Assembly (NCBI GenBank): GCA_023379355.1 | Contig: JAMCUD010000073.1 | Location: 1-10,853 of the forward strand | Length of the DNA: 10,853 nucleotides | From: Thermoplasmatota archaeon | GTDB lineage: Archaea; Thermoplasmatota; Thermoplasmata; Thermoplasmatales; Thermoplasmataceae | Reading direction: 5' to 3' | Shown: positions 6,816 to 10,853 of the stretch, piece by piece | How the letters are laid out: every line of letters starts with the position of its first letter | Numbering within the stretch: the stretch's first letter is position 1 | Made by a program: the position numbers and the translations under genes | Notes under the pieces: generated by a model | What the model saw: only the letters and a program-made list of their open reading frames with translations | Databases searched by the model: none | Told to the model about the DNA's origin: nothing

Positions 6816-7934
6816 GTGGATTTCGAATTTTCTCAGGAAATTGAAAAGGCAAGGGAGAATGCAAGAAAATTCGCTATGGAGAACATAACCTCTGAACTTG
6901 CAAGAAAGTATGATGCAGAAGAGAAATTTCCCGAAGAGATATGGAAAAAGGCAATATCTTCAAAAATGGTCGATTTTGCCAACCCATGGTCCATGCTGGT
7001 AACCATAGAGGAGCTCTGCAGATCTGACCCCGGAATAGGGATCGCAGCTACTGTGAGTCTATTCGGTGCCGAGGTACTGATGCTTTTTGCCTCAGATGAT
7101 TTGAAGAAAAGATACCTTTCAAGGGTGCAGGAGGGGAAAGCAATAATGGGATTGGCTGTAACTGAACCCGGAGGCGGGAGTGATGTTGCAGGACTTAAGA
7201 CCACCGCTGAGTTGAGGGGCGAAAAGTATGTCATCAACGGATCTAAAATGTTCATCACAAATGGTCAGATTGCAGATTTCTTCGTGATGCTTGTGAGAAC
7301 GTCAACCCCGGATAAAAAGAGGCATCACGGTCTCAGTGTCCTGGTAGTGGACGGAAACCTTAAAGGGTTTACACGAAATAAACTGACAGGAAAACTTGGC
7401 GTAAGGGCAACAAATACTGCGGAACTTATACTGAATAGTGTGGAGGTTCCAAAGTCCAATCTTATCGGTGATGAAGGGCGTGGATTTTACTACATAATGA
7501 CATTCTTCAACATCTCCAGGGCATATGTCGCCGCACAATCCATCGGGATAGCACAGGGGGCACTTGACAGAGTTCTGAACTATCTTTCCAATCTCAGGAA
7601 GGAGGGCAGAGAATCTGAGATCACGGAAGAGGTCCAGTTCATGGTTTCAGATATTGCCACCAGGATTGAGGCATCAAGACTGCTGACTTACAAGGCTGCC
7701 TCTTACCTGTTCAACTTCAACCCAAAACCGGAAATAACAAGCATGTCAAAGGCTTACGCGTCAGAAACCGCAGTATTTGCATGTGAAAAGGCACTGGAGA
7801 TAACCGGAATTTCAGGAATCAACGGTGACCTTGAGAGATTCTTCAGAGATTCAAAGATCATGGAAATCTGGGAAGGAACCAGTGAGATTGAGAAACTGAT
7901 TATAGCCAGGACATTTCTTAAGGAGGAAGCGTGA
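6816..7934 (+). CDS. Acyl-CoA dehydrogenase 1 (catalytic-Glu subunit of a probable heteromer)
   Basis: FAD enzyme of the first beta-oxidation step, passing electrons to EtfAB. It starts with GTG directly after the thiolase stop, with GGAG about 10 nt upstream (372 aa). The family core is clear: flavin motif LAVTEPGGGSD (113-123), KMFITNGQIADFF (144-156), KLGVRATNTAEL (193-204) and the catalytic-base motif IMEIWEGTSEIEK with E353 at the position of the Glu in the usual YEGTSEIQ. Two motifs that normally contact the dinucleotide half of the FAD in the partner subunit are absent. The usual RxxFG reads LRKEGRESE (260-268), with no Phe, and the usual QxxGGxGY reads EITGISGING (328-337). The N-terminal domain also lacks the usual PEEYGG-like loop (around 48-58). 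The next gene keeps exactly these elements, so the two products probably form a mixed oligomer. Substrate unknown. Confidence 0.92.
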   Translation: MDFEFSQEIEKARENARKFAMENITSELARKYDAEEKFPEEIWKKAISSKMVDFANPWSMLVTIEELCRSDPGIGIAATVSLFGAEVLMLFASDDLKKRYLSRVQEGKAIMGLAVTEPGGGSDVAGLKTTAELRGEKYVINGSKMFITNGQIADFFVMLVRTSTPDKKRHHGLSVLVVDGNLKGFTRNKLTGKLGVRATNTAELILNSVEVPKSNLIGDEGRGFYYIMTFFNISRAYVAAQSIGIAQGALDRVLNYLSNLRKEGRESEITEEVQFMVSDIATRIEASRLLTYKAASYLFNFNPKPEITSMSKAYASETAVFACEKALEITGISGINGDLERFFRDSKIMEIWEGTSEIEKLIIARTFLKEEA

Positions 7935-7937
7935 ATT

Positions 7938-8981
7938 ATGCAGGAGAATACTGATCTCATAAGAAGTGCTGTGCAGGAATTCTGCCAGAGAAGGATATCC
8001 TCATCCGCTACTGAAATCGAGAGGAAGGGTATTGGAACTGATCTCGTAAAAGATCTGGGAGCCCAGGGGTTCCTCGGTGCACTTATACCTCAGGAATCAG
8101 GCGGTTCAGGCCTGGACAGGGAGTCATTTTTAGTCATGCTGAACATAATTTCATCCTACAGCCCTTCAGTGGCCGCAAAGCTGCTGATTACAAATTCGAT
8201 CCTGTATCAAGCTGTCAGCAAAACCAGAAGGGATAATTTATCCGGCATCGTGGATGGGACTGTTTCTGGAACCGTAAACCCAGATGGCATATTTTCAGGA
8301 AATGGTGTGGATCAATCTCTTACGGTCAGCGGAAATAGAATTTCAGGCGTTATTAAAAACCTGATGTCCCCTGATGCCTCCATAATTGTCACAGATATAG
8401 GAAAAGGAGATCTGGCAGTTATATATTCGGGCACAGAGGTTCAGAGAGTGCAGAAACCTCTTGCTTTTAGAGGTCTCCGGAGTGGGGATGTCGAGGTGGA
8501 CACCACCGATTTCCATATCATCCATGAATGGAGGAAGGAGATTTATCATACAACTGCGGAAACAATAGATCTTGGTGTTTCCTCAATTGCTCTTGGGATA
8601 TCCAGGGGGGCGCTGAATAAGGTGAAAGAATATGTGCTGGTCAGAAAGACCTTTGATCACAGCCTTAAGGATTACAGCCCTGTGGCTTCACAGATTACAG
8701 GGCTTCTGTCTGAATTATCTATAATGGAATACTATCTTGAAAACATGGAGGAAATGGATGATTCAAATGCGCTCATGATAAAACTGAGAAGCACTGAATT
8801 TGCAAAACGCGCTACGAAGGCTGCTATACAGTACCATGGCGGATATGGATACTTCGAAGACTTCGGTATTGAAAAGTTTTACAGGGATTCCTATGGTCTT
8901 TCAGCAATGTTCATGGATCGTCATGGCGACAACATGAGGTTGTCGGAAAAGGTATTCGGAGGCAAATCCGGGTATCTGTAA
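7938..8981 (+). CDS. Acyl-CoA dehydrogenase 2 (non-catalytic partner subunit, inferred)
   Basis: Divergent acyl-CoA dehydrogenase homolog, 347 aa. The N-terminal helical domain keeps LGAQGFLGALIPQESGGSGL (40-59). In the middle domain the TEPxxGSD flavin motif is missing (the stretch is DGTVSGTVNPDG, 106-117). The C-terminal domain keeps the in-trans FAD contacts: R236xxF239 in VRKTFDHSLKDY and QYHGGYGYFEDF (298-309). The catalytic region reads FYRDSYGLSAMFMDRHGDN, with no EGTSE-like motif, so the usual Glu base is absent. It is unlikely to be active alone; complementary losses with the preceding gene suggest it supplies half of the FAD site in a heteromer. ATG at 7938 is 3 nt after the upstream stop, with a strong AAGGAGG about 11 nt ahead, so the two are co-translated. 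Alternatives: a decayed paralog, or an enzyme with another base. Steady conservation of the C-terminal motifs argues against decay. Confidence 0.85.
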   Translation: MQENTDLIRSAVQEFCQRRISSSATEIERKGIGTDLVKDLGAQGFLGALIPQESGGSGLDRESFLVMLNIISSYSPSVAAKLLITNSILYQAVSKTRRDNLSGIVDGTVSGTVNPDGIFSGNGVDQSLTVSGNRISGVIKNLMSPDASIIVTDIGKGDLAVIYSGTEVQRVQKPLAFRGLRSGDVEVDTTDFHIIHEWRKEIYHTTAETIDLGVSSIALGISRGALNKVKEYVLVRKTFDHSLKDYSPVASQITGLLSELSIMEYYLENMEEMDDSNALMIKLRSTEFAKRATKAAIQYHGGYGYFEDFGIEKFYRDSYGLSAMFMDRHGDNMRLSEKVFGGKSGYL

Positions 8982-8987
8982 TTTTTT
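8982..8987 (+). terminator. T-rich terminator after the thiolase-dehydrogenase operon
   Basis: A run of six T directly follows the TAA stop of acyl-CoA dehydrogenase 2 on the coding strand, the usual form of archaeal intrinsic termination. Short runs are weak signals on their own. Confidence 0.4.
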
Positions 8988-9022
8988 CTGAGAGTCCGGG
9001 TTTAAGAGAATTTTTAAAAGCT

Positions 9023-9042
9023 GTAATATCATGCGATATTGC
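9023..9042. repeat. Hairpin between convergent genes
   Basis: AATATC (9025-9030) and GATATT (9035-9040) form a perfect 6-bp stem with an ATGC loop. One wobble and one G-C pair can extend it to 9023-9042. It lies midway between the convergent ends of acyl-CoA dehydrogenase 2 and the 9086-9562 gene and may help end transcription or protect 3' ends in either direction. Confidence 0.45.
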
Positions 9043-9043
9043 A

Positions 9044-9064
9044 ATTTAAAAAGGAAAAGGAAAA
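9044..9064 (-). terminator. T-rich tract downstream of the 9086-9562 gene
   Basis: On the minus strand this stretch reads as pyrimidine-rich blocks (TTTTCC TTTTCC TTTTT) 20-40 nt after the stop of the 4-TM protein gene. This is a plausible archaeal oligo-T terminator, followed on that strand by the 9023-9042 hairpin. Confidence 0.45.
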
Positions 9065-9085
9065 CCTGGTTAAATCTTCCTAAGA

Positions 9086-9562
9086 TTATTCCTTGCTTTC
9101 AACCTTGTTGGGAAGTGGAGCAGGGGTCGGTTCTTCCTCGTAATTCTCCTGAACCAGGTATCCTCTTGAAAGGATACTTCCTCCAACCAGACCAGCAACT
9201 GCTGGTATGACTATGCCACTTATAACCACAGATCTTATCAGTTCGGTTGATCCGTATACTTCAAGGTGCATCACAAGTCCCTTTATTGATGTTACAAGGT
9301 AGCCATTTCCAAGGTATCCGAATATGGTGTTTATGTTTCCCACAGAAAGGAATAGTATTACAGAGATCAGGACAGCGGATACCACAACGCCGGAGACAAG
9401 GCCGGAAAAGACACCTCTCAGAGCACCCCTTGAGCTCAAACCTGCTGCAAAGCCGGCGACTATCCACCCAACGAATGGTATCCACCCTAGAAGCACAAGA
9501 AGGACTATGCCTACTACTATACCCGCACCCATGCTTCCATATTCTAAGTGTTCATCGTTCAT
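9086..9562 (-). CDS. Small four-helix membrane protein, hypothetical (DUF5518-like)
   Basis: 158 aa, function unknown. Hydrophobic segments lie at about 11-26, 29-43, 49-74 and 109-131. The first two are joined by GWIPF, and GFAAGLSSRGALRGVFSGLVSG (37-58) is a Gly/Ser/Ala-rich stretch resembling the glycine-rich pattern of DUF5518-type small archaeal membrane proteins; that family link is a resemblance by eye only. The C-terminal tail is acidic and Pro-rich (EEEPTPAPLP, 142-151), likely extramembrane. The start at 9562 has a good TATA-like box (9587-9600) about 30 nt upstream and a dyad further upstream. The gene is alone on its strand here, convergent with the dehydrogenase operon, and has no obvious functional link to it. 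Confidence 0.8.
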   Translation of the reverse strand: MNDEHLEYGSMGAGIVVGIVLLVLLGWIPFVGWIVAGFAAGLSSRGALRGVFSGLVSGVVVSAVLISVILFLSVGNINTIFGYLGNGYLVTSIKGLVMHLEVYGSTELIRSVVISGIVIPAVAGLVGGSILSRGYLVQENYEEEPTPAPLPNKVESKE

Positions 9563-9586
9563 GTTAGTTAAGAACCAATGATATGA

Positions 9587-9600
9587 ATTTATAAATATTT
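9587..9600 (-). promoter_or_regulatory. Putative TATA box for the 9086-9562 gene
   Basis: On the minus strand AAATATTTATAAAT is centred near 9593, 31 nt before the ATG at 9562, giving a leader of about 5 nt. One of the best TATA matches in the window. Confidence 0.6.
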
Positions 9601-9612
9601 GGGTGTCTAAGG

Positions 9613-9633
9613 CATGGCATGAAAATTGCCATG
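9613..9633. repeat. 7-bp inverted repeat CATGGCA-N7-TGCCATG
   Basis: CATGGCA (9613-9619) and TGCCATG (9627-9633) form a perfect dyad with a 7-nt A-rich spacer. It lies 13 bp upstream of the TATA-like box of the 4-TM gene, and just past the stop of the 37-codon frame on the same strand. It could be a regulator site for the former or a 3' hairpin for the latter. The half-site TGGCA/TGCCA recurs upstream of etfBA. Confidence 0.45.
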
Positions 9634-9692
9634 ATCATTTTCTGAAATTCTTTGTTTCTTCGGTTATTTTCCCACGGGATCTGAAATGATCA
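9632..9692. repeat. 9-bp inverted repeat within the small 37-codon frame
   Basis: TGATCATTT (9632-9640) is perfectly inverted as AAATGATCA (9684-9692) around a 43-nt spacer. It overlaps the 3' half and stop codon of the possible small protein gene and adjoins the CATGGCA dyad. Could fold as an RNA hairpin or be coincidental. Confidence 0.35.
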
Positions 9693-9748
9693 GTGACCAT
9701 GACCCATGTGAGAAAGCATCCGTCAACTATACCTTCATCCTCTGGCAT
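9635..9748 (-). CDS. Possible 37-residue small protein downstream of the dienelactone hydrolase
   Basis: On the minus strand an ATG (9748-9746) lies one base after the TAA of the hydrolase gene and opens a 37-codon frame ending in TGA (9637-9635). The protein starts MPEDEGIVDGCFLTWVMV and ends in a charged stretch (RSRGKITEETKNFRK). GGTGA about 7 nt upstream of the ATG matches the archaeal anti-Shine-Dalgarno and would support re-initiation after the hydrolase. Codons are like those of neighbouring genes (AGA, AAG, ATA). No family was recognised. It could be a small accessory protein, the remnant of a longer gene, or a chance frame of this length. The frame is open with an acidic N-terminus and a basic C-terminus; there is no clear membrane helix. 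Confidence 0.4.
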   Translation of the reverse strand: MPEDEGIVDGCFLTWVMVTDHFRSRGKITEETKNFRK

Positions 9749-9749
9749 T

Positions 9750-10562
9750 TTATTCACCAAGATTTTTTGAAAAGAACCAGTTCAGTCTTCCCCATGCATC
9801 CTCTGCAGCTTCTTTGTTATAGGCCATTCCGGTGTCGTTGAAGAATGCATGATAGGTTCCCGGGTATATTTTCATTTCAAAGTTTGTCTTATGTTTGACA
9901 ACATTTTCAAGAAGTGATGGAAGTCCTGAATTTATAGACCCATCCTCTCCTGCATATATCCCCATGACTGATCCCTTTATCTTTGCAAGATCATCAATAC
10001 TGTGGGGGTTTGCTCCATAGAATATTGCAGATGCGTCGAACTCTTTCTGTGTTGAAAGCTGGAATGCTAGCCCTCCACCCAGGCAGAAGCCAACAATACC
10101 CTTCTTTCTTTTTCCGGATCCAAAGAAACTGTTGTAGGATGCTTCCAGATCTTTTATCATGTCTCTTTCTGTCTCCTTTCTATTGAACATTACTTTCTGA
10201 ACAATCTTTCTGGAAGTTTCTGATCCCTTTGCCAGAATTTCCTGAACCGCAGCCTGGTCGCCTCTCTTCTCAGGAGGGAGAGACCAGAAAGGTCTCATTG
10301 CGTCCATTATGTTCTCCTCCGTGAAGAGTTCAAACTGGTCAGGTCTGGAATAGAGGTGCGGAGCAAAAGTATGGTATCCTTTCCGTGCAAGCCTTCTTGA
10401 AAAGTTCCTTATGAAGTCTGTCAGACCCCAGATCTCCATGACAACCATAACGCCAGGGTGTGTTTTCCCATCGTCCGGCCATGCGGAGAAATAACGCATA
10501 TCAGTACCGTCATGTGTCTTTATGGTTTTCTCCTCTTCTTTTATTTTTAGTGCTTCTACCAT
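9750..10562 (-). CDS. Dienelactone hydrolase family protein (alpha/beta hydrolase)
   Basis: Cytosolic alpha/beta hydrolase of the carboxymethylenebutenolidase (DLH) family, 270 aa, slightly longer than classical DLH (about 235). The Cys-type nucleophile elbow is GFCLGGGLA, with C160 as nucleophile. The acid is D207 in AGEDGSI, the base H238 in YHAFFND. E43 in MEIWGL matches the conserved Glu of the DLH active site. An insertion of roughly 30-40 residues between about 75 and 130 (FWSLPPEKRGDQAAVQEILA) accounts for the extra length and may shape a lid. True substrates of archaeal DLH-family proteins are largely unknown; the neighbouring acyl-CoA genes are not co-directional partners, so no pathway link is proven. 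The start is at 10562; only a weak TATA-like box is seen. A small frame follows its stop after one base. Confidence 0.9.
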   Translation of the reverse strand: MVEALKIKEEEKTIKTHDGTDMRYFSAWPDDGKTHPGVMVVMEIWGLTDFIRNFSRRLARKGYHTFAPHLYSRPDQFELFTEENIMDAMRPFWSLPPEKRGDQAAVQEILAKGSETSRKIVQKVMFNRKETERDMIKDLEASYNSFFGSGKRKKGIVGFCLGGGLAFQLSTQKEFDASAIFYGANPHSIDDLAKIKGSVMGIYAGEDGSINSGLPSLLENVVKHKTNFEMKIYPGTYHAFFNDTGMAYNKEAAEDAWGRLNWFFSKNLGE

Positions 10563-10587
10563 TCTTGTTCATGTTAGCAATGGTAAA

Positions 10588-10600
10588 AATCTTTTATGGT
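10588..10600 (-). promoter_or_regulatory. Weak TATA-like element for the dienelactone hydrolase gene
   Basis: On the minus strand ACCATAAAAGATT is centred near 10594, about 32 nt before the ATG at 10562. It is a poorer match than the other boxes in the window, so confidence is low. Confidence 0.3.
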
Positions 10601-10700
10601 TCAGGGCCCAAATTCTGAAGGTTCAGTGGCTTTAAGTTAATGTGGATAAATGTTTTCCAGTTAATACTTCGAACATTAAAGATGTGAATTTCTCAATATC

Positions 10701-10709
10701 TCTATATAG
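10701..10709 (+). promoter_or_regulatory. Putative TATA box for the right-edge transporter gene
   Basis: TCTATATAG is centred near 10705. A start about 26 nt downstream falls near 10731, 7 nt before the tandem ATG ATG at 10738. The spacing supports those ATGs as the intended start of the gene that leaves the window on the right. Confidence 0.5.
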
Positions 10710-10711
10710 TG

Positions 10712-10726
10712 CAATATAGAATATTG
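10712..10726. promoter_or_regulatory. CAATAT-N3-ATATTG dyad between TATA box and predicted transcription start
   Basis: A perfect 6-bp inverted repeat (10712-10717 and 10721-10726) lies directly between the TATA-like box and the predicted transcription start of the transporter. A protein bound here would block initiation, so a repressor operator is the natural reading; not proven. Confidence 0.4.
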
Positions 10727-10734
10727 ACGTGAGG

Positions 10735-10768
10735 GTTATGATGGTTCCACCAATACTGGAATCATAAC
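10735..10768 (+). repeat. Hairpin over the start codons of the transporter gene
   Basis: GTTATGAT (10735-10742) is inverted as ATCATAAC (10761-10768). An alternative fold pairs GTTATGA with TCATAAC and then TTCCA (10746-10750) with TGGAA (10757-10761) below a short loop, giving about 12 paired bases with a small bulge; the exact register is uncertain by one base. Both folds bury the tandem ATG at 10738-10743. Confidence 0.45.
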
Positions 10769-10853
10769 AGGTGAAAGAGAGACGAACGACCTACTGAAAT
10801 CCGTTAATGATGCTAAACTCAGCCGATTTCACTACAGAACCTGGGTCGTATCA
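10738..10853 (+). CDS. MFS transporter N-terminus, partial, with an apparent start-proximal frame break
   Basis: From 10743 to the window end one frame is open for 37 codons and reads GSTNTGIITGERETNDLL, then KSVNDAKLSRFHYRTWVVS. The second part resembles the cytosolic N-terminus of Thermoplasmatales/Sulfolobales-type MFS permeases (sugar or phosphate type), where a KxSxFHxxTWxVSG stretch runs into the first membrane helix; the helix itself is off the edge. This frame has no ATG, GTG or TTG before the next upstream stop (TGA at 10725). The tandem ATG ATG at 10738/10741, well placed after the TATA-like box, is in another frame that ends at a TAA after nine codons. One extra base after the second ATG would join them as MMGSTNTG. 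Either the start is non-standard, a base is missing (error or mutation), or the gene is broken. The MFS call is by resemblance only. Confidence 0.5.

Noticed and set aside
7938..8981. Acyl-CoA dehydrogenase 2 as a decaying pseudogene
   Set aside because: The frame is intact for 347 codons, has a strong ribosome-binding site, and keeps a specific subset of functional motifs, which fits specialisation better than decay.
9247..9581. Plus- and minus-strand open frames opposite or within the 4-TM gene
   Set aside because: Shadows of the 9086-9562 gene; that frame has a coherent four-helix membrane pattern and a good promoter.
1..10853. CRISPR arrays, insertion sequences, tRNA or rRNA genes
   Set aside because: No regularly spaced repeats, transposase motifs, terminal inverted repeats around a gene, or tRNA-like folds were recognised on either strand.

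Overview
The window looks like a chromosomal segment of a Thermoplasmatales-type (Thermoplasmata) archaeon. The reasons are: TATA-like boxes about 22-32 nt upstream of most start codons, giving leaderless or near-leaderless starts; AGA/AGG arginine and ATA isoleucine codons throughout; Shine-Dalgarno motifs mainly at internal operon genes; lipoyl synthase together with fatty-acid oxidation genes; and a protein start at the right edge resembling the major facilitator (MFS) permeases common in this group. The taxon is inferred from style and gene content, not from a marker gene. No tRNA, rRNA, CRISPR array or insertion sequence was seen.

Layout. 1-605 (-): the N-terminal two thirds of lipoyl synthase, running off the left edge. 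606-796: non-coding, with an inverted repeat and a tandem repeat upstream of the lipA promoter. 797-1231 (-): a single-pass membrane protein. 1313-3298 (+): a large membrane-anchored Fe-S oxidoreductase resembling the ETF:(methyl)menaquinone oxidoreductase EMO (NarI-like membrane domain, two 4Fe-4S motifs, two CCG domains). Convergent with it and 8 bp away is etfBA (4937-3307, -), whose genes overlap by ATGA. A 684-nt non-coding divergent promoter region (4938-5621) separates etfBA from a thiolase - acyl-CoA dehydrogenase 1 - acyl-CoA dehydrogenase 2 operon (5622-8981, +). Then come a 4-TM membrane protein (9086-9562, -), a possible 37-residue small protein (9635-9748, -) next to a dienelactone-hydrolase-family gene (9750-10562, -), and at the right edge the start of an MFS transporter (+) whose reading frame does not match the only sensible start codon.

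How the genes fit together. The centre (1313-8981) reads as a compact beta-oxidation electron-transfer module. Acyl-CoA dehydrogenase would reduce EtfAB, EtfAB would pass electrons to the EMO-like protein, and that protein would pass them to the membrane quinone pool; the thiolase performs the final C-C cleavage. Acyl-CoA ligase, enoyl-CoA hydratase and 3-hydroxyacyl-CoA dehydrogenase are not in the window.

The most interesting observation is that the two adjacent acyl-CoA dehydrogenase genes have lost complementary motifs. The first keeps the TEPGGGSD flavin motif and the catalytic Glu but lacks RxxF and QxxGGxGY. The second keeps RxxF and QYHGGYGY but lacks the flavin motif and the Glu. This pattern suggests an obligate heteromer with one FAD site per dimer, like the alpha2beta2 FadE pairs of mycobacterial steroid catabolism, here in an archaeon.
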